Below, piece by piece: positions 24,480 to 32,346 of a stretch of DNA of 64,000 nucleotides. Within the stretch, counting starts at the first letter, position 1, and every line of letters starts with the position of its first letter. This DNA comes from Mycobacterium sp. MBM (GTDB lineage: Bacteria; Actinomycetota; Actinomycetes; Mycobacteriales; Mycobacteriaceae). The DNA lies in the NCBI GenBank assembly GCA_021648845.1, contig JAKJHY010000024.1, forward strand, positions 24,190 through 88,189. Direction: 5' to 3'. The notes beneath the pieces were generated by a model. That model had not been told where the DNA came from, made no database searches, and worked only from the letters and a program-made list of their open reading frames with translations. The translations under genes and the position numbers were made by a program.

Positions 24480-25973
24480 ATGACCTTGCACCAGCTCTAC
24501 CTGGCGATGCTGATCGGTGGCCTCGTGCTGCTCGCGAGCATCATCGGTACCCGGGTGGCGACACGGGTCGGCTTTCCGGCCCTGTTGTTCTTTCTGCTGG
24601 TCGGGGTGGTGCTCGGCGAGGACGGGTTGGGCCTGGAATTCGACAGTGTCGAAGTGGCCCGCAACGTGTGTACCGCCGCGCTGGCGGTCATCCTCGTCGA
24701 AGGTGGTTTGACCACCCGGTTCTCCGATATCCGCAAGGTGCTCGCCCCGGCCGCGGCCTTGGCGACCGTCGGCGTGGTGGTGAGCACGCTGGTCACCGCC
24801 GCCGCAGCGCACTTCCTGCTCGGCTTCAACTGGCAGCTGGCGTTGCTGCTCGGGGCGATCGTGTCCTCGACCGATGCCGCGGCGGTGTTCTCGGTACTGC
24901 GGGTGCTACCGCTGCCTCGGCGGCTGGCCGGTCTGCTGGAGGCGGAGTCCGGTTTCAACGACGCACCCGCGGTGATCCTGGTGTTGCTGTTCAGCGTGGT
25001 GCCGTTCGTGTTCGAACCGGCCGGCACCCTCGGCGAGATTGTCTTCGAATTGGTGGCCGGCGCCGTGATCGGGGTGGCCGTGGGGTTTCTCGGTGCGCTC
25101 ACCTTGCGGCGTATCGCGCTGCCGGCATCGGGTCTGTACCCGATCGCCACCTTCGGGCTGGGGGTTGTGGCGTTCGCCGCCGCGGGCAGCCTGCACGGCA
25201 GCGGATTCCTGGCCGCCTATCTTTCGGCGGTGGTGCTCGCCAACTCGGGCCTGCCGCACCGCTCGGCGACCCGGTCCTTCGCCGAAGGGCTCGGCTGGCT
25301 CGCGCAGATCGGGCTGTTCGTGCTGCTCGGTCTGCTCGTCGACCCGAGCGAACTGTCCCGCGACTTCGTGCCGGCGATCATTGTGGGGACGATCCTGCTT
25401 CTGGTCGCGCGACCGGTGTCGGTGGCGGTGTCACTGGTCGGGTTCCGTATCGCGTTGCGCGAGCAGCTTTTTCTGTCCTGGGCCGGCCTGCGCGGCGCGG
25501 TGCCCATCGTGTTGGCGACGTTCCCCATCGTGGCCGGTGTGCCCGGCAGCGCACGGTTGCTCAACATTGTGTTCGTTCTGGTGGTGATCTTCACGTTGAT
25601 TCAGGCGCCGAGCCTGCGCCGGATGGCGCGTCTGCTGGGGCTGACCGGTGGTGAGGCCACCCGCGAGATCCAGGTGGAGGCCGCGCCGCTGGACATTCTC
25701 GATGCCGAACTGCTCACCATGAAGGTGCAAGCGCCGTCACGTCTGCACAACGTGACGATTCTGGAGCTCCGATTGCCCGACCCGGCCGTCATCACGCTGA
25801 TCATCAGGGACGGGCACACGTTCGTTCCGCTGCCGGATACCCGGTTGGCCACCGGTGACGAACTGCTGATCGTCACCACGAGCAAGGTGCGGGCCGCCGC
25901 CGAGGCACGGCTGCGCGCCGTCAGCCGTCGGGGCAAACTGGCCTACTGGTTCGACGAGTACGGCGACCCGTAA
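24480..25973 (+). CDS. Cation/proton antiporter (CPA, NhaP2-like) with C-terminal RCK domain
   Basis: A 497-residue membrane protein with about twelve transmembrane segments (residues 8-395) of the CPA1/NhaP2 type, including VSSTDAAAVFSVLR and AESGFNDAPAVILV, which hold the acidic transport residues. The tail (about 410-497) is a TrkA_C/RCK domain with PDTRLATGDELLIVTT. It should exchange K+ or Na+ for protons and be gated by nucleotide or by the tail. No ribosome site is visible before the ATG, so the mRNA may be leaderless. The divergent TrkA gene begins 37 bases away. Confidence 0.9.
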   Translation: MTLHQLYLAMLIGGLVLLASIIGTRVATRVGFPALLFFLLVGVVLGEDGLGLEFDSVEVARNVCTAALAVILVEGGLTTRFSDIRKVLAPAAALATVGVVVSTLVTAAAAHFLLGFNWQLALLLGAIVSSTDAAAVFSVLRVLPLPRRLAGLLEAESGFNDAPAVILVLLFSVVPFVFEPAGTLGEIVFELVAGAVIGVAVGFLGALTLRRIALPASGLYPIATFGLGVVAFAAAGSLHGSGFLAAYLSAVVLANSGLPHRSATRSFAEGLGWLAQIGLFVLLGLLVDPSELSRDFVPAIIVGTILLLVARPVSVAVSLVGFRIALREQLFLSWAGLRGAVPIVLATFPIVAGVPGSARLLNIVFVLVVIFTLIQAPSLRRMARLLGLTGGEATREIQVEAAPLDILDAELLTMKVQAPSRLHNVTILELRLPDPAVITLIIRDGHTFVPLPDTRLATGDELLIVTTSKVRAAAEARLRAVSRRGKLAYWFDEYGDP

Positions 25974-25985
25974 CAGCGCTGCCGC

Positions 25986-26798
25986 TCAGTCCAATCCGTT
26001 GGACAGCGTGATGGTGTCACCCGAGCGTAGGCGTCCCTGATCGGATACCAGATAGAGCACCGCGTTGGCGACATCCTCAGGTTCCAGCAGGCCGGGCCGT
26101 GGGCGGCCCTTGGCGAAGATCTCCTCGACATCGGCCCGACCCGGGTCGGCCACGTCGGGCCGGATGGTCCGGTAGGTCATCGGATTGTGGATCATCGGGG
26201 TGTCCACGCCGGAGGGCAGCAGGGCATTGACGGTGATGCCATGTTCGGCGACCTCGTAGGACAGCGAGCGCACCAGCGCGACGACACCGGCCTTGGCCGC
26301 GGCGTAGTGCGCGGCGTCGCGGGCACCTGTCGTCGCGACGCTGGAGGCGGTGGCGATGAGCCGTCCACCGGTGCCCTGCTCGATCAACCGCGGCAGCACC
26401 GCGCGGAAGGTGTTGAAGACACCTGTGAGGTTGACATCGATCATGGTGCGCCAGCGCTGCTCGGACATGGACGCGAGTGGGGAACCGCTGGCGATCCCGG
26501 CGTTCGCGACGACGATGTCGAGGCTGCCGAACGTGTCGAAGGTGGTATCGGCGACGGTCTGCATGGCGCTCAAGTCGCGGACGTCGGCGGTGAGCGCGAC
26601 ACATCGCCTGCCGGTCGCTTCGACGGCGCGGACCGTCTCCTGCACGTCGGCCGGGGTGGGCAGTTCGTAGTCCACCTCATCGATCGGGGCTGCCACATCG
26701 CAGAACACGATGTCGGCGCCCGACCGGGCGAGTGCGATCGCGTGCGCGCGGCCCTGCCCGCGTGCGCCTCCGGTGATGAGTGCAGTGCGTGCGGTCAT
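25986..26798 (-). CDS. SDR of the mycofactocin-coupled type
   Basis: A 270-residue SDR with GGARGQGRAHAIALARSGADI and the CDVAAPIDEVDYELPTP loop. The GQGR cofactor motif and this long acidic loop after the second strand are typical of mycofactocin-dependent SDRs that keep NAD(H) tightly bound. The catalytic serine (ATASSVATTG) and YAAAK are present. It probably oxidises an alcohol or carveol-like compound and passes electrons to mycofactocin. It lies 12 bases from the antiporter stop. Neither ATG at 26798 nor one at 26834 has a ribosome site; 26798 gives the normal start. Confidence 0.83.
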   Translation of the reverse strand: MTARTALITGGARGQGRAHAIALARSGADIVFCDVAAPIDEVDYELPTPADVQETVRAVEATGRRCVALTADVRDLSAMQTVADTTFDTFGSLDIVVANAGIASGSPLASMSEQRWRTMIDVNLTGVFNTFRAVLPRLIEQGTGGRLIATASSVATTGARDAAHYAAAKAGVVALVRSLSYEVAEHGITVNALLPSGVDTPMIHNPMTYRTIRPDVADPGRADVEEIFAKGRPRPGLLEPEDVANAVLYLVSDQGRLRSGDTITLSNGLD

Positions 26799-26887
26799 AC
26801 GGGACAGACTGCACGAAGGGCGCGAAATCATCACGGGTCGGCATCACCGGTGGCCAAACGCGCGTCGGTCGTGGTCAGCTGGGATCG

Positions 26888-27424
26888 ATGTCTTCTACCG
26901 GATCTCCCACCGCACATCCGTCGCGTCGTCTGGCCGCCGGGCTGGCCGTGGCCGCCGCGGCGGGAGCCACCGTGCTGGTGCTGTCGGCTTCCGCGGATGC
27001 CGCACCGGAATCCGACAGCCAGGGTTATCTGGAATCGACCGCACGCTGCGCGTCGCCGGCCACCGCCGTCATCTTCGGCAGCACCGAGACGTCGCGCATC
27101 GCGATCTGCGAGCAGGCCGATGGCAGCTATCAATACCGCGGGGTGCGGGTTCGTGACGGTGCCCGACTGGTGCTGCCCGCCGCCGCGACCGGCGACGGTT
27201 ATGTCGCCGAGAACGGCGGACTGTCCTACACCGTGACCACCGAGTCGCTGGTGGTGAGCGACGGTGACGAGGTGCTCCGGGATGAACCGCTGCTCGATGT
27301 GCACACCGTCGACGACGTCAGCGAGGTCCCCACCACGACGACCGTGACCGCGACCGTCACGACGCGGACGTCCACGACGCCGTTGCCGCCCCCGCTACCC
27401 GCCGAGGTGGGCGGCGTCGGCTGA
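26888..27424 (+). CDS. Exported protein with Thr/Pro-rich tail, unknown function
   Basis: A 178-residue protein with a signal-peptide-like start (HPSRRLAAGLAVAAAAGATVLVLSASADA, cleavage about residue 39), a beta-rich middle, and a low-complexity tail of threonine, valine and proline. I recognise no family. The mature N-terminal region has a single Cys pair (CASP and ICEQ). It begins after TGGGA at an acceptable spacing. Its last 30 bases overlap the convergent TetR gene. Divergent from the mycofactocin-type SDR. Confidence 0.6.
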   Translation: MSSTGSPTAHPSRRLAAGLAVAAAAGATVLVLSASADAAPESDSQGYLESTARCASPATAVIFGSTETSRIAICEQADGSYQYRGVRVRDGARLVLPAAATGDGYVAENGGLSYTVTTESLVVSDGDEVLRDEPLLDVHTVDDVSEVPTTTTVTATVTTRTSTTPLPPPLPAEVGGVG

Positions 27425-27985
27425 ATGCGGTGACTTCAGCAGGCTCTGGGCGCAGTCGAGTAGCACCCGGTGCAGGTCGGCGTCGGAAACATCCTGCAGG
27501 TGGGGCTCGGCGGTGCTACCGAACACCCCCGCGGTGATCATCGCGATGGCGACCCGGGTCCCGATATCGTGGGTTCCGCCGACGAGCAGCTCGCGCAGGT
27601 TATCGGCGATCTCCTGGAATTCCTGATGCGTCTGCACCAGTGAGATCACCGCCGGATCGCCGTAGAACAACGAACCGATCCGGCGATGGCGCACCGCGAG
27701 TTCGACGAAACCGCTGATCGTGGCGTCGCGGCGGGAATCGGGGGAGGAGATGGATTCCGCGATGCGCACCAGGCGTGACATATCGTCGAAGACCGGGCCC
27801 AACACCGCCAGCACGATGTCGTCCTTGGTGTGGAACTGGTAGTAGACCGCGGCCTTCCGAACTCCCAGATGGTCGGCGATCATCTGCAGGGACGTGCCGT
27901 TGACGCCGCGTTCGGCGAAGAGGGACAACGCGGCCTCGATCACCCGCTCGCGCGCGAACCCACGCTGCGATACCGGCTTGGCCAT
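27395..27985 (-). CDS. TetR-family regulator, likely of the mmpS-mmpL operon
   Basis: A 196-residue TetR protein. The N-terminal helix-turn-helix region reads VIEAALSLFAERGVNGTSLQMIADHLGVRKAAVYYQFHTKDD, a textbook TetR DNA-binding domain. The remaining helical domain binds ligand and dimerises. GAGGA lies just before the ATG at 27985. It is divergent from the mmpS gene across 205 bases that contain a palindrome inside a promoter spacer, so it probably represses mmpS-mmpL and perhaps itself. Its stop region overlaps the exported protein gene by 30 bases. Confidence 0.9.
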   Translation of the reverse strand: MAKPVSQRGFARERVIEAALSLFAERGVNGTSLQMIADHLGVRKAAVYYQFHTKDDIVLAVLGPVFDDMSRLVRIAESISSPDSRRDATISGFVELAVRHRRIGSLFYGDPAVISLVQTHQEFQEIADNLRELLVGGTHDIGTRVAIAMITAGVFGSTAEPHLQDVSDADLHRVLLDCAQSLLKSPHSADAAHLGG

Positions 27986-28104
27986 CGTCCTCGTTCCTTC
28001 CCGGCGACCGGTGTCACCGCATGACATCCCGGACACTGTGACATGTCGCAGCCTGTCATGCGGTCAGTCAGTTGTCCGCATCACATTTTCTAGCCGCACG
28101 ACTT

Positions 28105-28133
28105 GTACTAGCTTAGCCGTATGGCTAACCTGG
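28105..28133 (+). promoter_or_regulatory. Probable SigA-type promoter of the mmpS operon
   Basis: A -35 element TTGTAC (28105-28110) and a -10 element TAACCT (28128-28133) are separated by exactly 17 bases. Both match housekeeping consensus well (TTGACA, TANNNT). The transcript should start near 28140, about 50 bases before the mmpS GTG. A 16-base palindrome fills the spacer and touches the -10 element, so this promoter is likely repressible. Confidence 0.6.
28115..28130. promoter_or_regulatory. Palindromic operator within the mmpS promoter
   Basis: TTAGCC-GTAT-GGCTAA is a 6-bp arm palindrome with a four-base centre. It lies between the -35 and -10 elements of the mmpS promoter and overlaps the first three bases of the -10. 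A weaker copy (TTAGC ... GGCTA) follows at 28144-28155. TetR proteins bind 15-20 bp palindromes in such positions, so this is a good candidate target for the divergent TetR protein. Confidence 0.6.
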
Positions 28134-28176
28134 CCGCAGTCGGTTAGCGGGGCTATCTGAAAGGCCGAGTAGCGAT

Positions 28177-28194
28177 ATGGCGTCCAAGCGGTGA
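28177..28194 (+). other. Five-codon leader ORF overlapping the mmpS start
   Basis: ATG GCG TCC AAG CGG TGA encodes MASKR. Its stop overlaps the GTG of mmpS (GTGA at 28191-28194). A purine-rich AAAGGCCGAG precedes it, whereas mmpS itself has no ribosome site at proper spacing. It may deliver ribosomes to mmpS by termination-reinitiation. Whether it is translated is unknown. Confidence 0.4.
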
Positions 28195-28622
28195 ACGTGC
28201 TCAAGCGGGTGTGGATCCCCCTGGTCATCGTGGCGGTGGTGCTGGTCGCGACGTTCACCGTGATGCGGGTGCGCACCTTCTTCGGGACGGGTCCGGGGTA
28301 TGTCTCGACGGAGAACAGTGCATCCGATGACACCGAGCCGTTCGACCCGAAGGTGGTCAAGTACGAGGTGTGGGGTGAGCCCGGCGCCACCGCGAACGTC
28401 AACTATATGGATCTCGATGCCCGCCCGGTGCGTGCCGACAATGTGACCCTACCGTGGGAGATCACGCTGAGCACGACCGCGCCTTCGGTGTTCCCGACCA
28501 TCTCCGGGCAGACCGACGGTGCCACGTTGTCGTGTCGGATCACCGTCGATGACGAGGTGAAGGACGAACGCACCGTCGACGGGGTCGGCGCCCACACCTA
28601 CTGTCTGGTCAAGAGCGCATGA
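28191..28622 (+). CDS. mmpS: MmpS-family membrane protein (MmpS4/5-like)
   Basis: A 143-residue protein: an N-terminal membrane anchor (residues 8-25, WIPLVIVAVVLVATFTVM), then RVRTFFG, and a periplasmic beta-rich domain with PFDPKVVKYEVWG, LPWEITLSTTAPS and a final CRITVDDEVKDERTVDGVGAHTYCLVKSA-like end with two conserved cysteines. This pattern closely matches mycobacterial MmpS4/MmpS5, the accessory subunit of MmpL siderophore and drug exporters. It starts with GTG, overlapping a five-codon leader ORF, and precedes mmpL. Regulation is probably by the divergent TetR protein. Confidence 0.93.
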   Translation: MNVLKRVWIPLVIVAVVLVATFTVMRVRTFFGTGPGYVSTENSASDDTEPFDPKVVKYEVWGEPGATANVNYMDLDARPVRADNVTLPWEITLSTTAPSVFPTISGQTDGATLSCRITVDDEVKDERTVDGVGAHTYCLVKSA

Positions 28623-28657
28623 GCGAGCGCAGCGAGCGAATCGACGGTATTGCATGA
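28619..28657 (+). other. Twelve-codon ORF bridging mmpS and mmpL
   Basis: The ATG at 28619 overlaps the mmpS stop (ATGA). The ORF reads MSERSERIDGIA and its stop overlaps the mmpL ATG at 28654 (ATGA). It therefore links the two genes by two stop-start overlaps with no gap. It arises because a 19-base sequence is repeated at both starts. No ribosome site precedes either ATG except coding sequence of the gene before. Confidence 0.45.
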
Positions 28658-28672
28658 GCGAGCGCAGCGAGC
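28619..28672 (+). repeat. Two copies of the ATGAGCGAGCGCAGCGAGC start-associated repeat
   Basis: An identical 19-base sequence occurs at 28619-28637 and 28654-28672, 35 bases apart. Each copy begins with an ATG that overlaps the stop codon before it. As I recall, GAGCGAGCGCAGCGAGC-like sequences are frequent around gene starts in mycobacteria and yield an N-terminal MSERSE peptide. This looks like a local duplication of that element. Confidence 0.75.
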
Positions 28673-31560
28673 CGGCCACCGACGCCATCCCGGTGGCCAC
28701 CCCCCAGCACCGCGGCGGCATCGCCAAATGGATTCGCACGCTCGCCCTGCCGATCATCATCGGCTGGGTGGTGATCATCGGGTTCTTCAACGTCTCGGTG
28801 CCGCAGCTGGAGACGGTCGGGCAGATGCGCTCGGTGTCGATGAGCCCGTCGAACGCGCCGTCGGTGATCGCCACCAAGCGGGTCGGTTCGGTGTTCGAGG
28901 AGTTCACCTCGGACAGCTCGATCATGATCGTGCTGGAAGCCGACCACAAACTCGACGAAGCCGATCGCGATTTCTACAAAGAGATGATCGCCAAGCTGGA
29001 GCAGGACCCGGTACACGTCCAGCACATCCAGGATTTCTGGGGTGATCCGCTGACCGCGTCCGGTGCCCAGAGCGCGGATGGTCAGTCCACCTATGTGCAG
29101 GTGTATACCGCGGGTAACCAAGGCGAGGCGCTGGCCAACGAGTCGATCGAGGCCGTCCAGGACATCGTCTACGGGATGCAGACCCCGCCGGGGCTGAAGG
29201 TTTTCGTCACCGGACCCGCTGCGCTGCAGGCGGATCAGCAGATCGCCGGCGACCGCAGCCTCAGGATGATCGAGGCGCTGACCTTCACGGTCATCATCGT
29301 GATGCTGCTGTTGATCTACCGTTCGTTCCTCACGATGCTCATCACCATCTTCATGGTGGTGCTGAGCCTGCTGGCCGGACGCGGGGTGGTGGCGTTCCTG
29401 GGCTATCACGAGATCATCGGTCTCTCCACCTTCGCCACCAGTCTGCTGGTGACCCTGGCGATCGCGGCGTCCACCGACTATGCGATTTTTCTGCTGGGGC
29501 GATATCAGGAGGCCCGCGCCGAGGGCGAAGACCGGGAATCCGCGTATTACACGATGTTTCATGGCACCGCGCACGTCGTGCTCGGGTCGGGCCTGACCAT
29601 CGCCGGAGCCACCTTCTGTCTGCACTTCACGAACTTGCCGTACTTCGTGACGCTGGGCATCCCGCTGGCGGTCGGCATGATCACCGTGGTGTTTACCGCC
29701 CTGACTCTGGGCCCGGCGATCGTCACGGTGGCCACCAAGTTCGGGAAGGTGCTGGAGCCCAAGCGCGCCATGCGCACCCGCGGCTGGCGCAAGATCGGTG
29801 CGGCCGTGGTGCGTTGGCCGGGGCCCATCCTGGTCACCACCATTGCCATCACCATGGTCGGGCTGCTGGCGTTGCCGGGCTATCACACGAACTACAACGA
29901 CCGTGAGTATCTGCCCGCGGATCTGCCGGCGAACGAGGGATACGCGGCCGCGGACCGGCATTTCTCGCAGGCCCGGATGAACCCGGAACTACTGCTGGTG
30001 GAGAGCGATCACGATCTGCGCAACTCCGCGGACTTCCTGGTGATCGACAAGATCGCCAAGGCGATCTTCCGGACCGAAGGTGTGGGCCGTGTGCAGGCCA
30101 TCACCCGCCCGCAGGGCACCCCGATCGAGCACACCTCGATCCCGTTCCAGATCAGCATGCAGGGCACCACGCAGAAAATGAACGAGAAGTACCAGCAGGA
30201 CATGATGGCCGACATGCTCAAGCAGGCCGATGACATGCTGACGACCATCACCAACATGGAGAAGATGAACGCCATCACCGTGCAGATGGCGGCGGTGACG
30301 AACTCGATGGTCACCAAGATGAAGGACATGAGTCTCGATATCGCCGAATTGCGGGACAATATCTCCAATTTCGACGATTTCTTCCGGCCGCTGCGCAACT
30401 ACTTCTACTGGGAACCGCACTGCTACAACATTCCCGGTTGCTGGGCGCTGCGCTCGATCTTCGACACCCTCGACGGGATCGACGTGATGACCGACGGAAT
30501 CCAGGACCTCATCCCGGATATGGAGCGGCTCAACGCGTTGATGCCGCAGATGGTCGCGCTGATGCCGTCGATGATCGCGACGATGAAGAACATGCGCACC
30601 TACATGCTGACCATGTATCAGACTCAGAAGGGCATCCAGGATCAGATGTCGGCGATGCAGGACAATTCGTCGGCCATGGGTGAGGCCTTCGACGCGGCGC
30701 AGAACGATGACTCGTTCTACCTGCCGCCGGAGACCTTCGAGAACGAGGACTTCAAGCGCGGGATGAAGAACTTCCTGTCCCCCGACGGGCACGCGGTCCG
30801 GTTCATCATCAGCCATGACGGTGATCCGTTGAGCCCGCAGGGTATCCAGCGCATCGAGGCGATCAAGTTGGCCGCCAAGGAGGCCATCAAGGGCACCCCG
30901 CTGGAGGGTTCCAAGATCTATCTGGGCGGTACCGCGGCGACCTTCAAGGACATGCAGGACGGCGCCAACTGGGATCTGATCATCGCCGGAATCGCCTCCA
31001 TCGGGCTGATTTTCATCATCATGCTGATCATCACCCGCAGTATCGTCGCGGCCGCGGTCATCGTCGGCACGGTGGTGATATCGCTGGGATCGGCCTTCGG
31101 CATTTCGGTGCTCATCTGGCAACACCTGATCGGCATCCCGCTGCACTGGATGGTGCTCCCGATGGCGGTGATCATCCTGTTGGCCGTCGGCGCGGACTAC
31201 AACCTGTTGTTGGTCGCGCGACTGAAGGAAGAAATCCATGCGGGCCTGAACACCGGCATCATCCGGGCCATGGGTGGTAGCGGCTCGGTGGTGACGGCCG
31301 CGGGCCTGGTGTTCGCCTTCACCATGATCTCGATGGCGGTCAGCGAGCTGACGGTGATCGGGCAGGTGGGCACCACGATCGGTCTGGGTCTGTTGTTCGA
31401 CACCCTGGTGATCCGGGCGTTCATGACGCCGTCCATCGCGGCACTGCTGGGTAAATGGTTCTGGTGGCCGACCATCGTGCGCAAGCGACCCCAGCCCGTA
31501 CCGTGGCCCAAGCCGGAGCCCGTTGCGGCCGGTGGGTCCTCGCAGGAAACGAGTTCATGA
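28654..31560 (+). CDS. mmpL: MmpL-family RND transporter (MmpL4/5-like, with coiled-coil domain)
   Basis: A 968-residue RND exporter with a first membrane span (about 25-45), two periplasmic porter domains, and two six-span bundles with the proton-relay motifs STDYAIFLLGRYQEA and GADYNLLLVARLKEE. Between spans 7 and the second half lies a long Met/Gln-rich helical hairpin (about residues 500-680) with a central pair of cysteines in HCYNIPGCWAL, the coiled-coil tube domain found in MmpL4/MmpL5. It should export lipidic or siderophore-type substrates together with MmpS. It is in the operon with mmpS and with the DUF732 gene (ATGA overlap). Confidence 0.94.
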   Translation: MSERSEPATDAIPVATPQHRGGIAKWIRTLALPIIIGWVVIIGFFNVSVPQLETVGQMRSVSMSPSNAPSVIATKRVGSVFEEFTSDSSIMIVLEADHKLDEADRDFYKEMIAKLEQDPVHVQHIQDFWGDPLTASGAQSADGQSTYVQVYTAGNQGEALANESIEAVQDIVYGMQTPPGLKVFVTGPAALQADQQIAGDRSLRMIEALTFTVIIVMLLLIYRSFLTMLITIFMVVLSLLAGRGVVAFLGYHEIIGLSTFATSLLVTLAIAASTDYAIFLLGRYQEARAEGEDRESAYYTMFHGTAHVVLGSGLTIAGATFCLHFTNLPYFVTLGIPLAVGMITVVFTALTLGPAIVTVATKFGKVLEPKRAMRTRGWRKIGAAVVRWPGPILVTTIAITMVGLLALPGYHTNYNDREYLPADLPANEGYAAADRHFSQARMNPELLLVESDHDLRNSADFLVIDKIAKAIFRTEGVGRVQAITRPQGTPIEHTSIPFQISMQGTTQKMNEKYQQDMMADMLKQADDMLTTITNMEKMNAITVQMAAVTNSMVTKMKDMSLDIAELRDNISNFDDFFRPLRNYFYWEPHCYNIPGCWALRSIFDTLDGIDVMTDGIQDLIPDMERLNALMPQMVALMPSMIATMKNMRTYMLTMYQTQKGIQDQMSAMQDNSSAMGEAFDAAQNDDSFYLPPETFENEDFKRGMKNFLSPDGHAVRFIISHDGDPLSPQGIQRIEAIKLAAKEAIKGTPLEGSKIYLGGTAATFKDMQDGANWDLIIAGIASIGLIFIIMLIITRSIVAAAVIVGTVVISLGSAFGISVLIWQHLIGIPLHWMVLPMAVIILLAVGADYNLLLVARLKEEIHAGLNTGIIRAMGGSGSVVTAAGLVFAFTMISMAVSELTVIGQVGTTIGLGLLFDTLVIRAFMTPSIAALLGKWFWWPTIVRKRPQPVPWPKPEPVAAGGSSQETSS

Positions 31561-31883
31561 TGCTGAAGAAGATCTCGACCGCGGTGCTGATCGCAGGTGC
31601 GGCGGTACTCACGTTCGCCGCGCCCGCGCAGGCCGATCCGGACAGCGACTTCGCCAGGGAACTACACACCTACGGGATCTACGGGCAGAAGGACTTCAAC
31701 GCCTGGATCGGCAAGATCGCCTGCAAACGCCTCGACCGCGGCGTCGACGTCACCGCGCAGGACTCCGCGAAGTTCGTCTCCGACCAACTGCTGCGCGGCA
31801 CCAGCACCGAACAGGTCTACCAATTCCTCGGCGCGGCCATGAACTACTACTGCCCCGACAAACGCGTCCTGCTCACCCAGTAG
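31557..31883 (+). CDS. Exported DUF732-type protein
   Basis: A 108-residue protein with a signal peptide (KKISTAVLIAGAAVLTFAAPAQA, cleavage after AQA) and a mature part typical of DUF732: DPDSDFARELHTYGI, then ACKRLDRGVDV, then VYQFLGAAMNYYCPDKR, with the conserved cysteine pair and Tyr-Gly start. It overlaps the mmpL stop by ATGA and therefore belongs to the transporter operon. DUF732 proteins are secreted mycobacterial proteins with no assigned role; the context suggests an accessory periplasmic role in export. Confidence 0.85.
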   Translation: MMLKKISTAVLIAGAAVLTFAAPAQADPDSDFARELHTYGIYGQKDFNAWIGKIACKRLDRGVDVTAQDSAKFVSDQLLRGTSTEQVYQFLGAAMNYYCPDKRVLLTQ

Positions 31884-31894
31884 AAGGAGCACCC

Positions 31895-32329
31895 ATGAAG
31901 AAGCTCACACTGGCCGGACTCGCGGCCGCCGCTGCACTTACCCTGGCCCCGGTGGCCGGCGCCGACGCGACCGAGGACTACCCGATCCCGCGCAAGATCC
32001 TGCACACCCCGTGCACCGCCGAGCAGATCCTGGCCGCCACCCGCGACACCGACCCGGTCTACTACGAGCGCTACATGATCGACTACAACAACAAATCCCC
32101 CGAAGTCCACCGCGCCGTGCAGGACCGCATCCACTGGTTCTTCTCCATGGACTACGCCGGCCGGCGCCAATACTCCGAAGACACCGCCACCAACGCCTTC
32201 TACGAGCAGCTGGCCTGGAACTGGCCCAACTGGGCCAAGATCTTCTTCAACAACAAGGGCGTGGTCGCCCACTCCACCGCCGTCTGCATGAACTACCCAC
32301 CCGACGACATGTCCGTCTGGGTGTGGTGA
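31895..32329 (+). CDS. Exported DUF5078-type protein
   Basis: A 144-residue protein with signal peptide (KKLTLAGLAAAAALTLAPVAGA) and a mature domain YPIPRKILHTPCTAEQILAATRDTDP, YYERYMIDYNNKSPEVH, RRQYSEDTATNAFYEQLAWNWPNWAKIFFNN, and an end with a second cysteine (AVCMNYPP). It matches my memory of a mycobacterial family (DUF5078) usually encoded beside mmpS/mmpL or DUF732 genes. AAGGAG lies before the ATG. Function unknown; a periplasmic accessory of the MmpL system is likely (inference). Confidence 0.8.
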   Translation: MKKLTLAGLAAAAALTLAPVAGADATEDYPIPRKILHTPCTAEQILAATRDTDPVYYERYMIDYNNKSPEVHRAVQDRIHWFFSMDYAGRRQYSEDTATNAFYEQLAWNWPNWAKIFFNNKGVVAHSTAVCMNYPPDDMSVWVW

Positions 32330-32346
32330 CCCGATAGATTGACCCG

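Noticed and set aside
28619..28657. The 12-codon ORF as an independent functional peptide gene
   Set aside because: Its sequence is set by the duplicated start-associated repeat and it has no own ribosome site. It is listed as a possible coupling element only.
29989..31239. Open frame of about 416 codons antisense to mmpL
   Set aside because: The translation is His/Asp/Arg-rich and lacks any fold signature. The plus-strand gene has intact RND motifs throughout.
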